Shown one piece after another: positions 24,935 to 34,495 of a DNA stretch of 64,000 nucleotides. The position numbers and the translations under genes are program-made. The DNA is from Pseudothermotoga_B sp051235805. Its GTDB lineage: Bacteria > Thermotogota > Thermotogae > Thermotogales > DSM-5069. The DNA is taken from assembly GCF_051235805.1 (NCBI RefSeq), contig NZ_JBPNXV010000001.1, positions 1,798,001-1,862,000 on the forward strand, written 5' to 3'. The stretch's first letter is position 1; every line of letters begins with the position of its first letter. The notes under the pieces are model-generated. The model saw only the letters and a program-made list of their open reading frames with translations. It searched no databases and was not told the DNA's origin.

Positions 24935-25972
24935 GTGAATGAAGAAGAAATACTGAGAAAACTTGATAAGCTCGAACAACTTTCTGAAACTGATGCGCTT
25001 GATTTACTGGTAGATCTCTTGGAACAAGGAACACCTTTCGCTCGAGAAATTGCCTTTGAAAAATTGAAAAAGTTGAGAGTGTCGCGAGCATCAAGAAAAA
25101 TCGCCCAACTCTTGAGAGCTGATGATGCATACTTGCGAAACGCGGCAACTTTGTTGCTGGCAGATCTGTGGGACTTGTCAAGGGACGTCTTAAGGGAACT
25201 GGTTCAGGACAAAGACAAGGATGTGCGTAAATTGGCGCTCGATGCGCTTCATTACGTCGCTGACGATCCACTGGTGATAGATATCATCGCGGAGGCTCTG
25301 AGAGATGAGGACATAAACAATGTCATTGCTGCTGTTGAATACATTGGAGATCTTGGTGGAGAAAAGTACAAAGGTCAGATACTTGATTTGTTCCTCCAGT
25401 CCAAAGATGAATTTCTCACCTGCGCTTGCTTAAACACTCTTGCGAATATTGGCGATGAAGAATGCGCCCGCAAAATAGTGAATTCTTTTCAGAATATTGA
25501 AGAAATCGACGACACTGTCTTTATTTCTCTCCTTCGTCTCATGAAAAGCTTTCCGCAGATAATCGATATCAACAAAATGATAAAAATCTCTCTAAACAAA
25601 TGGAAGATAGCTTTGAAGGAAGTGCTCGACCTATTATCAGTTTACATCGCCGAAGATTTGATCGTCGATGAACAACAAAAAGCAACAGTTGGTGAATTCC
25701 TTAAAAGGTTAACCCTTTCAGAGATTCCTTCGGCGAACAAATATGAAGCAGTGATGCTTCTCTCAAAGTTGGATCCAGTATTTACTCGAAAGGAACTGGT
25801 GAACTATCTTTACAGTGATGATCCAATGATACAAATCGCAGCGGTTGAACTGATAGGGCAGATGAATCTGAAGGAGTTCACAGAAGACATCGAAAAGATA
25901 GCGTCAGAAAGTGAAGATGAAGATCTGAAGTTGGCAGCGATTTACACATTGAATCAGCTGAGAGGGGAATGA
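24935..25972 (+). CDS. HEAT-repeat protein
   Basis: 345-residue all-helical protein of HEAT/armadillo-like repeats, for example ASRKIAQLLRADDAYLRNAA, RELVQDKDKDVRKLALDALH and VNYLYSDDPMIQIAAVELIG. No signal peptide or catalytic motif. I place the start at GTG 24935 (VNEEEIL) after AGGGGGGA; the frame extends upstream to 24851 but only inside the Hsp70 gene. HEAT solenoids are protein-protein scaffolds; the binding partner here is unknown. It overlaps cheR by ATGA, so it is part of the same coupled series. Confidence 0.88.
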   Translation: MNEEEILRKLDKLEQLSETDALDLLVDLLEQGTPFAREIAFEKLKKLRVSRASRKIAQLLRADDAYLRNAATLLLADLWDLSRDVLRELVQDKDKDVRKLALDALHYVADDPLVIDIIAEALRDEDINNVIAAVEYIGDLGGEKYKGQILDLFLQSKDEFLTCACLNTLANIGDEECARKIVNSFQNIEEIDDTVFISLLRLMKSFPQIIDINKMIKISLNKWKIALKEVLDLLSVYIAEDLIVDEQQKATVGEFLKRLTLSEIPSANKYEAVMLLSKLDPVFTRKELVNYLYSDDPMIQIAAVELIGQMNLKEFTEDIEKIASESEDEDLKLAAIYTLNQLRGE

Positions 25973-26808
25973 AAGTGCCAATAACGCTGGGATTTCGTGA
26001 ATTCAAAGAAATCAGGGACTTGATATATCAAAAGACAGGCATATTCATAACAGAAGAGAAAATATACCTGCTCAAGAAAAGAGTAGAAAAGCGAATGAGC
26101 GAAAAGAGGATGACAAATCCCGAGGAATATGTGAGGTTTCTCAAGTATTTTGACAAGAACGGCGAAGAGTTCAATGAATTGATCAACGAGGTTACCATAA
26201 ATGAAACATACTTCTTTAGAGAATTTCCACAGCTGCAAGTCTTTGCAGAACACTGCTTGCCGGAATTGATCGAAAGAACAAACGTCAAATTCGTGAAAAT
26301 CCTCTCTGCTGGTTGTTCCTCCGGTGAGGAACCTTACACGCTCTCGATCATCTGCCGCGAGATGCTTTACCCATCGTACCAATATCACATAATGGCTCTG
26401 GATATCGATGACAACGCTCTGAAAAAGGCAGCGGAAGGAATTTATGAAGAACGCTCGATAAAGGATGTACCGAAGGTATACCTAAGAAAATACTTCCAGA
26501 CGATTGAACGTGGTTACCGAGTGATCGATGAGGTGAGAAAATTCGTCAGTTTCTACAAAATCAATCTTTTCGACGACAAACAATTGCTCAGTTTTGGCAA
26601 GGATTTCGATTTTGTCTTCTGTAGAAATGTCTTGATCTATTTTTCAGATGAATCTCGAAGAAAAGTCGTCAACACATTTTACCTCATGATGAAGCCCGGG
26701 GCATACATCTTCTTGGGACACTCTGAGTCACTCAGTAGGATAACGACGCTTTTTGAACTGAAGAGAATGGGAAATGGTTTAGTCTACCAAAAGCCGTTGG
26801 AGAGGTGA
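25969..26808 (+). CDS. cheR: chemotaxis protein methyltransferase CheR
   Basis: 279-residue CheR that methylates receptor glutamates with S-adenosylmethionine. The N-terminal helical domain (about 1-75) carries the NETYFFRE motif at about residue 81, then SAM loop SAGCSSGEEPYTLSI (about 111) and FVFCRNVLIYF (about 216). No C-terminal TPR or pentapeptide tether. Start ATG 25969 overlaps the HEAT gene. Paired with CheB at 33044 for adaptation of the double receptor encoded in the same operon. Confidence 0.95.
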   Translation: MKVPITLGFREFKEIRDLIYQKTGIFITEEKIYLLKKRVEKRMSEKRMTNPEEYVRFLKYFDKNGEEFNELINEVTINETYFFREFPQLQVFAEHCLPELIERTNVKFVKILSAGCSSGEEPYTLSIICREMLYPSYQYHIMALDIDDNALKKAAEGIYEERSIKDVPKVYLRKYFQTIERGYRVIDEVRKFVSFYKINLFDDKQLLSFGKDFDFVFCRNVLIYFSDESRRKVVNTFYLMMKPGAYIFLGHSESLSRITTLFELKRMGNGLVYQKPLER

Positions 26809-26812
26809 AATA

Positions 26813-27184
26813 ATGGCGAAGATACTCATCGTCGACGATTCGAAAATGACCAGGGATTTTCATGCCTATGTCTTGAGATCGGCTGACTATGAAGTGCTGG
26901 AAGCCTTCGATGGGGCAGATGCCATTGAAAAGTTGTACAGAGAACCTAATCTAGCGTGCATACTAACTGATATTAACATGCCCGTCATGGACGGCTTGAC
27001 AATGCTTAGAAAGATCAGATCGATCCCAGAGTTTTCAAAGCTCCCAGTGATAGTGATAACAACGATCGATAGACCAGAAGAGAAGATGCAGGCGCTCCAA
27101 GCAGGAGCCAATTTCTACCTTGTGAAGCCAGTTAAGCCCTCTGTCCTCATTGCGAGTATTCAGATGTTGCTCAAGGGACGGTGA
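26813..27184 (+). CDS. cheY: CheY-like response regulator (first)
   Basis: 123-residue single receiver domain. Acidic pair DD in ILIVDDSKMT, phospho-acceptor Asp in LTDINMPVMDG (about residue 53), switch Thr in VIVITTID, and Lys in YLVKPVKP. It takes a phosphoryl group from the CheA encoded four bases downstream. With no output domain of its own it must act by protein contact; whether its target is a flagellar motor or another partner is not clear from this window. Confidence 0.92.
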   Translation: MAKILIVDDSKMTRDFHAYVLRSADYEVLEAFDGADAIEKLYREPNLACILTDINMPVMDGLTMLRKIRSIPEFSKLPVIVITTIDRPEEKMQALQAGANFYLVKPVKPSVLIASIQMLLKGR

Positions 27185-27188
27185 TGCA

Positions 27189-29585
27189 ATGAAATTCAAA
27201 CCCGAAGAGATCGATATCCTCAGGGGTATGCTTGAAGAATCAACGGAACTTCTGAAGGATCTGGAACAGAAGATACTTCTGTTGGAGCAAAACCAAAGCA
27301 AAGAAGCCGTCAATGATGTTTTTAGAGTTTTTCACTCCATCAAAGGCTTGGCGGGTTTTGCAAACGTATCAATCATAGTTGAGATTTCACACGCCCTCGA
27401 GTCCGTACTGAAGAAGATCAGAGATGAAGGTGTTCCTATCAAGCCCCAATTGATTGACCTGCTACTGGATGGGGGTGATCTGTGCAAATTCGTTTTTCAA
27501 AAAATCTCCACATCACTGGAGAGCTATTCTGGCGGAGATCTCGAGGTGCAACTGGAAGACCTTGGTGAGAAAGAGCTCATTGAACAAGCCAAGGCTTACT
27601 TCGAACGAGAACAAGAGCAAGGACCGAGAATGGATGAGAGGAAGATCGAGGTCCTGCCAGACGGCTTTGAAAGGGAGGCTTTCTCTGATTTTCTCGACGA
27701 ACTGGATGAGAACATCACAGAGATAGAGAACAGCCTAATTGAATTTGAAAAACATGAAGATCCCACCTTACTCAATGCAATTATGAGAGGGGCGCACAGC
27801 ATCAAAGGCGGCGCGCGTTTGCTACTCTCGATCATTGGCGATTCGAAAGATTCAGACAGTGTGAAATACATAGAGAAGATATCCCACAAAATCGAGGATG
27901 CGTTGCAGAAAGCTGCGCAAAAGTCAGCAAAAGTCGACCTTCACATGATCTTCAGAAGTTTAGATCTCATCAAGATGCTTGATGATTGCCTGAAAAAGGG
28001 TGCAACACTGGATGAAAAGGAGTTGCAGAGTTTTCTTTCAGACACATCATTCGTTGGAGAGAATGAGGTAAAAACTGAAGAAGTGGCTCCCCTTGCTTCT
28101 CACGAAGCCTTCTTTAACATTGCATCTCAGTTGATAGAATTCGTTGAATTTCTTATCTCAGACAGCTCAGCTGACAGATCAGAACTCGCACGCATAGCCG
28201 AACCCCTCAAGGCTGGTCTGGAGATCATCGGACATCCAGAAAAAATAGAGATGATTGACAGAATTGTCAAGGCTGGTGAATCGGGAAACATTGAAGAACT
28301 CAGAAAACTGAGCGATGAATTTTTGTCTTGGCTTAACGGTAAGGAAGAGAGCATCAAATCAGTGCCACAGACTGTTAGCACGCAGCAGACAGTCGAAAGA
28401 CAGGTCTCCCAAACTGTGAGAATAAAGAAAGCCAAACTCGACACCTTGGTGAATTTGGTTGGAGAATTGATCACCCTGAAGAACACTGTGAAGTACTTGA
28501 CGAATGAGATCATATCGAGACTTCCACAAATGCAATCGGAACTCAAAAGTGTGGCACTCAGACTCGAGAGATTATCGTACGATTTTCAGTCCTGCACGAT
28601 GTCGCTCCGAATGACGCCAATTGGCGAGCTCTTTCAAAGGTACAACAGGACTGTTCGTGACCTTGCCAGGTCCTTAGGAAAGAAGGTCGTATTGACCACC
28701 GAGGGAGAGGAAGTCGAGCTTGACCGTTCCATTCTCGAACTTCTGAGCGATCCTTTGACACACCTGGTTAGAAACGCCATAGACCATGGTATCGAAGAAC
28801 CAGATCAAAGAAGAAAGATCGGAAAACCTGAACAAGGAACGCTCACACTCAGGGCATACTACAGGGGTAACTTCGTTTTTGTTGAGGTTCAAGACGATGG
28901 ACGCGGTATTGATGCTGAGAAAGTGAGAATCAAGGCGATCGAGAGAGAGCTCGCACCGCAAGAACAGATCTTACAAATGTCTGAAGAAGAGGTAATTCAA
29001 TTCATCTTCTATCCTGGTTTCTCAACGGCTGAAAAGGTTTCCAACCTCTCTGGTAGAGGCGTTGGTATGGATGTCGTGAAGACAAACGTCGAGAACATCG
29101 GTGGAAAAGTACTGGTGAAAAGTGAACCAAGGAAGGGCACGACGGTCACCATGATGATTCCACTATCTTTGATGGCTGTCAAGGGATTGCTGGTGCGGAT
29201 CGGTGCAGATCGTTACGTGATACCCACTGAACTGGTGAAGGAAGCCTTGAAAGTACCTGCCAAATCGCTGCATAACTACAAAGACATGCTCTTCACACAA
29301 ATACGTGGTGAGATAGTTCCCGTCTTTTTCACTGAACAGTTATTGACACAATCAAATGTGAAGATCACTGAAAAGCAATTTAACTTTGACCTGATACCAC
29401 TGATCGTAGTGCAAGACCAAGAAGCTCCATTTGCGATTATAGTGGACAGTTTCATTGAAGAGGGAGATTATCTGGTCAAGAGTGTACCGGAGATGGTGCG
29501 AAGCAATGGTTTGGTGAGTGGAGCGACCGTTATGGGCGATGGTTCCATTGTTCTGATTCTTGATCTTTCCAAACTAATCAGGTGA
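27189..29585 (+). CDS. cheA: chemotaxis histidine kinase CheA with two HPt domains
   Basis: 798-residue CheA, longer than the usual ~650. It has two phosphotransfer domains: His49 in FRVFHSIKGLAGF and His203 in RGAHSIKGGARLL. A third HPt-like helical segment without an obvious His lies at about 300-390. P3 dimer helices (about 415-475) and the P4 ATPase follow, with VRNAIDHGIEEP at about 527, DDGRGID, and GRGVGMDVVKTN at about 622. The C-terminal P5 CheW-like domain (about 655-795) ends it. Start ATG 27189 after GGTGAT. The extra HPt could serve the several receivers made by this operon (inference). Confidence 0.95.
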   Translation: MKFKPEEIDILRGMLEESTELLKDLEQKILLLEQNQSKEAVNDVFRVFHSIKGLAGFANVSIIVEISHALESVLKKIRDEGVPIKPQLIDLLLDGGDLCKFVFQKISTSLESYSGGDLEVQLEDLGEKELIEQAKAYFEREQEQGPRMDERKIEVLPDGFEREAFSDFLDELDENITEIENSLIEFEKHEDPTLLNAIMRGAHSIKGGARLLLSIIGDSKDSDSVKYIEKISHKIEDALQKAAQKSAKVDLHMIFRSLDLIKMLDDCLKKGATLDEKELQSFLSDTSFVGENEVKTEEVAPLASHEAFFNIASQLIEFVEFLISDSSADRSELARIAEPLKAGLEIIGHPEKIEMIDRIVKAGESGNIEELRKLSDEFLSWLNGKEESIKSVPQTVSTQQTVERQVSQTVRIKKAKLDTLVNLVGELITLKNTVKYLTNEIISRLPQMQSELKSVALRLERLSYDFQSCTMSLRMTPIGELFQRYNRTVRDLARSLGKKVVLTTEGEEVELDRSILELLSDPLTHLVRNAIDHGIEEPDQRRKIGKPEQGTLTLRAYYRGNFVFVEVQDDGRGIDAEKVRIKAIERELAPQEQILQMSEEEVIQFIFYPGFSTAEKVSNLSGRGVGMDVVKTNVENIGGKVLVKSEPRKGTTVTMMIPLSLMAVKGLLVRIGADRYVIPTELVKEALKVPAKSLHNYKDMLFTQIRGEIVPVFFTEQLLTQSNVKITEKQFNFDLIPLIVVQDQEAPFAIIVDSFIEEGDYLVKSVPEMVRSNGLVSGATVMGDGSIVLILDLSKLIR

Positions 29586-29598
29586 AGGAGGAGTTGGC

Positions 29599-31569
29599 AT
29601 GGAAAGGAAAAAGTTAGAACTGCCAGAAACAGAGGCAAAAACTGACAAAAAGGCACAGGGAACAGGAATCAAGCTGAAGGAAAACGAGGAAGAATTGAAA
29701 ATTCGCAGAGAAGAAGCAAAAAAACGTGCCCTTGAACGAGCCAGAGCAAAGACGATGGCTAAACGTCAAGCGCTTGCCGAGCGAATCGCTGGCGCCTCCG
29801 AACAATTGCTCTCCGGTGTCGAGGAAGCTTCTGCGGCCGCGGAAGAACTTTCTAAAGCCGTTGAGCAAATTGCGGCGGGTGCTGAGGAATCCTCGAGCGC
29901 CGCGGATCAATCAAGAGCAGCTGTCAGTCAGATCTCGGCGAGTGCCACACGCATACAAGAGATGGTCAAAGAAATGGTTGCAGACACCACGAACGCACGT
30001 CAAGGGGTCCAGGTCATGACGGAAAGCGTCCAAGGCCTCATAGAATCAGTCGAACAGAGTGCTGCGAAGACTGAAGAATCAGCAAAATTGATAGAAAAGC
30101 TTGAAGAAGAATCAAACAAAGTTGGGCAAATAGTCAAGACTGTGGTCATGATCGCGGATCAAACGAATTTGCTCGCCTTAAATGCCGCGATAGAAGCCGC
30201 AAGGGCTGGTGAACATGGGAGTGGATTTGCCGTCGTCGCAGATGAAGTGAGAGGGTTAGCGGAGGTATCCGAGAGAGCTGCCAGAGAGATCACCAACGTT
30301 GTAGAAGAGATATCCAAGGCTGTCAAGCAAACGGTGAACGATATACAAAGGATTGTCGAAGAATCGAGGGAACAATCACAGCTTGGCGCAGAGATCACAA
30401 CGGAACTTCAGAACATAGCCAGCGAATTCGATGAATTAGTCCAGCACATGCTGAAGATACAAACGGACATGGACGAGGTGGCAAGAGTTGCGAAAGAACT
30501 CCTGGCATCTTCCGAACAAGTTGCGAGTGGTGCCGAGCAGATAAGTTCAGCTGCCGTTGAATCTTCCAAAGCGGTCGAACAGCAGGTTAAAGCTTTCGAC
30601 GAGATCAAAACTGCAACGCAGGAGTTGGTTGAAATCGCGGAAGAGCTGAAAACTTCGACAGATACAGCAAAATCTGCTGAAACCGTTGCAGCAGCGGCAG
30701 AACAGCTGTCTTCGAACATCGAAGAGCTGTCTTCAGCCTCACAACAGATCAATTCTGGCATCGAGCAGTTGAGTAAAGGCGCGCAGTTGCTGTCCGAAGC
30801 GACAGAAAAAGGTGTAGGAATAGTTTCAGACCTCTCCAAGAAAGTCAGCGACTTCCAAAGCCTTGCTAATTCCGATCTAAAAAATCTGGAAAACCTTATA
30901 CAGATTGTGACAGAGAACAGAACAAAGATCGAGAAACTCATATCGAACATTGGGCAAGCCTCACAGAAATATGCTGAAGCGGCAAGAAACGTGGTGGATC
31001 TCGAAAACAGATCGATAAAGATTACAAAAACGGTTGACACAATCGACAAGGTCACGATCCAGACAAACATGCTCGCGGTGAACGGCTTCATAGAAGCGGC
31101 GAGGGCTGGTGAGTACGGCAAAGGCTTCGCTGTCGTTGCCAACGATATAAGAAACCTGGCAAATGAGTCTGGCTCCAACGCAGAACAGATCAAAGAACTT
31201 GTGAGTAACATGCAATATCAAGTGAGATCAGTCTCTGTTGACATCTCCGAATCAGCGAAATCAGCAGCAAATGAAGTTAACAGAGCCAAGGAAACCACAA
31301 AACTGGTCGACCAGGTTCGTCACACCTTGGATAAACTGCTCAACTCATTTAAGGATATAACTAAGGAAATCGACCAAATAGCCGCAGCGATAGAGGAAAC
31401 ACAAAAGGCAATCGAACAGATCAACACAGCCGCACAAGAATCTGCATCGGCAATCGAAGAAGCCGCGAAAGGAGCGAGTGAACAAGCCAAGGGAGTTGAA
31501 GAACTCGCAAAGGCAATAGAAGAGATAGCTGCTATCGCAGATGAACTACAGACAGAAGTGGGGGTGTAA
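29599..31569 (+). CDS. soluble chemoreceptor with two tandem MCP signalling domains
   Basis: 656 residues, entirely helical, with no signal peptide or membrane segment, so cytoplasmic. Two separate receptor hairpin tips are visible: NLLALNAAIEAARAGEHGSG at about 190-210 and NMLAVNGFIEAARAGEYGKG at about 491-511, each followed by GFAVVA(D/N)-(E/D)(V/I)R-L. Each half has matching Ala/Glu/Ser coiled-coil arms, so it looks like an internal duplication. There is no recognisable sensory domain; the N-terminal 55 residues are a charged KKRALERARAK coil. It would couple CheA through CheW domains. Start ATG 29617-like internal ATGs exist, but GGAGGAG favours 29599. Confidence 0.92.
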   Translation: MERKKLELPETEAKTDKKAQGTGIKLKENEEELKIRREEAKKRALERARAKTMAKRQALAERIAGASEQLLSGVEEASAAAEELSKAVEQIAAGAEESSSAADQSRAAVSQISASATRIQEMVKEMVADTTNARQGVQVMTESVQGLIESVEQSAAKTEESAKLIEKLEEESNKVGQIVKTVVMIADQTNLLALNAAIEAARAGEHGSGFAVVADEVRGLAEVSERAAREITNVVEEISKAVKQTVNDIQRIVEESREQSQLGAEITTELQNIASEFDELVQHMLKIQTDMDEVARVAKELLASSEQVASGAEQISSAAVESSKAVEQQVKAFDEIKTATQELVEIAEELKTSTDTAKSAETVAAAAEQLSSNIEELSSASQQINSGIEQLSKGAQLLSEATEKGVGIVSDLSKKVSDFQSLANSDLKNLENLIQIVTENRTKIEKLISNIGQASQKYAEAARNVVDLENRSIKITKTVDTIDKVTIQTNMLAVNGFIEAARAGEYGKGFAVVANDIRNLANESGSNAEQIKELVSNMQYQVRSVSVDISESAKSAANEVNRAKETTKLVDQVRHTLDKLLNSFKDITKEIDQIAAAIEETQKAIEQINTAAQESASAIEEAAKGASEQAKGVEELAKAIEEIAAIADELQTEVGV

Positions 31570-31572
31570 TCT

Positions 31573-33042
31573 ATGACCACCACTGTTGTCACGGATCAAT
31601 ATGTCACCTTCGTTGTTGGCAGCGAAAAATATGCGGTGCCTGTTTCTGAGGTGAGAGAAATCATACGCGTGTCCAAGATCACAAGAGTGCCTCTGGCAGC
31701 CGAACACGTTGAAGGGGTGATGAACCTTCGAGGTGAGGTCTTACCGATAATAAACCTGAGAAAATTGCTCAACCTTCCCACACAAGATATCACTTCTTCA
31801 AAGGTGATGATCCTGTCATACGAAGGAAGGATGGCTGGAATCATCGTGGATAGGACGGCGCAGGTTATAAGAGCGTCACAAGAAGATCAGCAAGACTCTT
31901 CAACTCAGAGCCGTTTCGTTTCCAAGGTGATACGTTCGGGAGAAGAGTTGTACTTGCTGCTCAACGTGGAGGATCTCTTCGAAAAACAGGTGTCGTCGAG
32001 CCAAACAAGGGCGGCTGAAATAAATCAGAGATCAACTGAAGAGACCAAAGCTGTGAGTGCTGATAATATTCAAATGATCACCTTTGAGTTGGCTGGAGGT
32101 ATCTACGCTTTCAAGATAGAAGGAGTTCAAGAGATCATAAGGTACGTCGAACCAATACAGGTACCGGGTGCGCCCCAATACATCAAAGGATTGATTGAAC
32201 TGAGGAAGAATGTTCTATCCATAGTTGACCTGAGAAGGTTGCTGGAGCTTCCACCAGCAGAAGCTGACGAATTCACCAAAGTGATTGTTCTCAGGATTCA
32301 GAACTCTCTGGTTGGAGTCATCGTGGATAGAATTCGTGGGGTACTCAGAACCGAACGATCACGCCTGTTGCCGCCACCAACGGTCAGTGACCAGAGCCAT
32401 AAAGAGCTGATTGGTGTTGTACACAACGACAACGAGATGATAATGGTTCTGGACCACACCGTCTTTTTGCCGGAGCAAGCCGCCACGCTCAGTGAAGTTA
32501 AAACGGATGAAGCGAGTGAGAAAACATCGGCGGAAGAAGAAAAGCAGTACGTCATATTCACCATCTGTGAAGAAGAGTACGGCGTGCAAATTGAGGAAAT
32601 AAGAGAAATAAACAGGCTCACATCCTTAGCGAAGGTGCCCAGAGCGCCAGAATACATTGAGGGATTAATGAACTTACGTGGCGAGGTGGTACCCGTCATA
32701 AACCTCAGAAAGAAATTCAACCTCCCGACAGCGAAGGAGAACGAAATGTCGATCCGCGTAATAGTGAGCGAGATGGCTGGCAGGAAAACCGCTTTCATCG
32801 TTGATTCGGTAGTTGGAGTGGAAAGCATACCAACAAAAGCCATAACATCGATGCCTGAAGATATTGCGCTCGGCGAGTCATCGAGGTTTGTCCCTCAAGT
32901 TGCACGCATCGACAGTAGAGTGGTTTTGTTGCTGGACTTGACAAAGATACTGACTGAGCAAGAGAAAGAGATCGTTGAAGAGACTGTCGAGAAAAGCTCG
33001 AAGACAGAAGGACAATCAAAGAAGCTCAAACGAGCCAAATGA
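31573..33042 (+). CDS. triple-domain CheW coupling protein
   Basis: 489 residues with three successive CheW folds. Each has the hallmark h-x-LRG/LRK...h-I/V-(N/D)LR: NLRGEVLPIINLRKL (about 51-65), ELRKNVLSIVDLRRL (about 208-222) and NLRGEVVPVINLRKK (about 366-380). Lys/Glu-rich linkers separate them and a charged tail ends the protein. CheW normally has one domain of about 150 residues. Domain 2 has the motif altered (LRKN for LRGE), so it may bind differently. Starts three bases after the receptor gene stop. Probably bridges the double receptor and CheA P5 (inference). Confidence 0.94.
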   Translation: MTTTVVTDQYVTFVVGSEKYAVPVSEVREIIRVSKITRVPLAAEHVEGVMNLRGEVLPIINLRKLLNLPTQDITSSKVMILSYEGRMAGIIVDRTAQVIRASQEDQQDSSTQSRFVSKVIRSGEELYLLLNVEDLFEKQVSSSQTRAAEINQRSTEETKAVSADNIQMITFELAGGIYAFKIEGVQEIIRYVEPIQVPGAPQYIKGLIELRKNVLSIVDLRRLLELPPAEADEFTKVIVLRIQNSLVGVIVDRIRGVLRTERSRLLPPPTVSDQSHKELIGVVHNDNEMIMVLDHTVFLPEQAATLSEVKTDEASEKTSAEEEKQYVIFTICEEEYGVQIEEIREINRLTSLAKVPRAPEYIEGLMNLRGEVVPVINLRKKFNLPTAKENEMSIRVIVSEMAGRKTAFIVDSVVGVESIPTKAITSMPEDIALGESSRFVPQVARIDSRVVLLLDLTKILTEQEKEIVEETVEKSSKTEGQSKKLKRAK

Positions 33043-33043
33043 G

Positions 33044-34123
33044 GTGATTCTTCTGAAGAAGATAGCTGTCTTGGTAGTGGACGATTCTGCGTTGATGAGA
33101 AAGACCTTGAAGACATTGATAGAATCTGATCCGTCCCTGGAGGTGATCGACACCGCCAGGGACGGTGAAGATGCCGTAGAAAAGGCTCGAAGACTCCATC
33201 CAGACGTGATAACGATGGACGTCAACATGCCGAAGATGGATGGGCTCACGGCGTTGCAGATAATCGTTGAAGAACAGATTGCCCCAGTCGTAGTTGTCTC
33301 TTCATTAACCCAAGAAGGCTCTGTTACAGCATTCGAAGCACTCGAGCTTGGAGCTTTTGACTACGTTCCAAAACCTGGTGGAACGGTCTCGTTGAACATG
33401 TCTGTCGTACGAGATGAGTTGGTATCCAAGATAAAGGAAGCGTACAAGGCATCAACGAACTCCAGAGTCATGAGAAGGCTTGCAAAGAGTAAAACCATTG
33501 TGAGCGTTGATCTGGCAAGAAAAACAAAGAAAGTTTTGCCTGCAGAGACGGATTATTACGGTGTCGCAATAGGAATATCAACCGGTGGACCAAAAACAAT
33601 TTACGATGTACTGCCGAATCTGCCAGAAAATCTGAATGCAGCCGTTTTTCTCGTGCAACATATGCCTCCTAATTTCACCAATCAGTATGCACAAAGGTTA
33701 GATCAGTACTGCGCTTTAAAAGTGGTTGAGGCATCAGATGGAATGGAAATCACACCGGGCGTGGTGTATGTGGGTAAAGGTGGATATCACTTAAAGGTTC
33801 GCAAGGGGGACAAAGGGCTTAAGATCTGGCTGTCTAAGATTCCAAAGCATATGTTCATGCCATCTGCAGATGTCATGATGGAGTCCGTTTTGGAACACTT
33901 TGGCTCTAAGACAGTCGGTGTCCTCATGACGGGCATGGGTGATGATGGTGCCAACGCGATGGTAAAAATAAAACTGGCGGGAGGTTACACCATAGCGGAA
34001 TCTGAGGAAACTGCGATAGTTTTCGGCATGCCAGCCGAGGCTATTAACCGAGGAGGGGCATCTGTAGTTCTGCCTTCTTACGAGATAGCACAGCAGATAA
34101 TTAAAAAGGTGGGGGTGAGGTGA
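33044..34123 (+). CDS. cheB: chemotaxis-specific methylesterase CheB
   Basis: 359-residue CheB: receiver domain (about 1-125; acceptor Asp in TMDVNMPKMDG) joined to the glutamate methylesterase/deamidase domain (about 165-355). The catalytic Ser is in GISTGGP, His in LVQHMPPNF and Asp in LMTGMGDDGA. It reverses CheR methylation after phosphorylation by CheA. The start is uncertain: GTG 33044 is the first usable codon after the triple-CheW stop, but GAGGTGATT looks like a ribosome site pointing to CTG 33053 (LKKIAVLVVDD). The stop is two bases before the next gene. Confidence 0.95.
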   Translation: MILLKKIAVLVVDDSALMRKTLKTLIESDPSLEVIDTARDGEDAVEKARRLHPDVITMDVNMPKMDGLTALQIIVEEQIAPVVVVSSLTQEGSVTAFEALELGAFDYVPKPGGTVSLNMSVVRDELVSKIKEAYKASTNSRVMRRLAKSKTIVSVDLARKTKKVLPAETDYYGVAIGISTGGPKTIYDVLPNLPENLNAAVFLVQHMPPNFTNQYAQRLDQYCALKVVEASDGMEITPGVVYVGKGGYHLKVRKGDKGLKIWLSKIPKHMFMPSADVMMESVLEHFGSKTVGVLMTGMGDDGANAMVKIKLAGGYTIAESEETAIVFGMPAEAINRGGASVVLPSYEIAQQIIKKVGVR

Positions 34124-34124
34124 G

Positions 34125-34493
34125 ATGATTAAGAAAGTCCTCGTTGTAGATGATTCACCTTTAGTAAGAAATTTGATCAAGAAAGCGTTAGCCCAGAGCA
34201 GTGATTTCTCTGTCGTTGGTGAAGCGTCAAACGGCAAAGAAGCAGTCGAGCTTGCTCAGAAACTCAAACCAGATATAATTACCATGGATGTCACAATGCC
34301 CATGATGGACGGACTCGAGGCAGCTAAAGCTGTGTTAAGCAGAGACAAAAATGTGAACGTACTTCTGCTCAGCGCAATGGGAGATGAAGATCTGCTTTCT
34401 CAGGCTACAGAAATCGGCATTAAACACGCTTTGCAAAAACCCTTTAAAACCGAACAGCTGATCGACGCACTAAAGAAATTGTTGGAGGAATGA
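34125..34493 (+). CDS. cheY: CheY-like response regulator (second)
   Basis: 122-residue receiver, more CheY-like than the first: VLVVDDSPLVRNLIKKAL, acceptor Asp in TMDVTMPMMDG (about residue 54), a Ser switch in VLLLSAMGD and Lys in ALQKPFKTEQL. It is followed directly by two CheX-type phosphatase genes, so its phosphorylation is probably the signal they end. Start ATG 34125; its stop overlaps the ATG at 34490. Confidence 0.93.
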   Translation: MIKKVLVVDDSPLVRNLIKKALAQSSDFSVVGEASNGKEAVELAQKLKPDIITMDVTMPMMDGLEAAKAVLSRDKNVNVLLLSAMGDEDLLSQATEIGIKHALQKPFKTEQLIDALKKLLEE

Positions 34494-34495
34494 AG

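Noticed and set aside
30408..31211. Long open frame on the strand opposite the receptor gene (267 codons)
   Set aside because: Low-complexity Ser/Ala/Phe-rich product that mirrors the Glu/Ala-rich coiled coil; no ribosome site, and the sense gene is certain.
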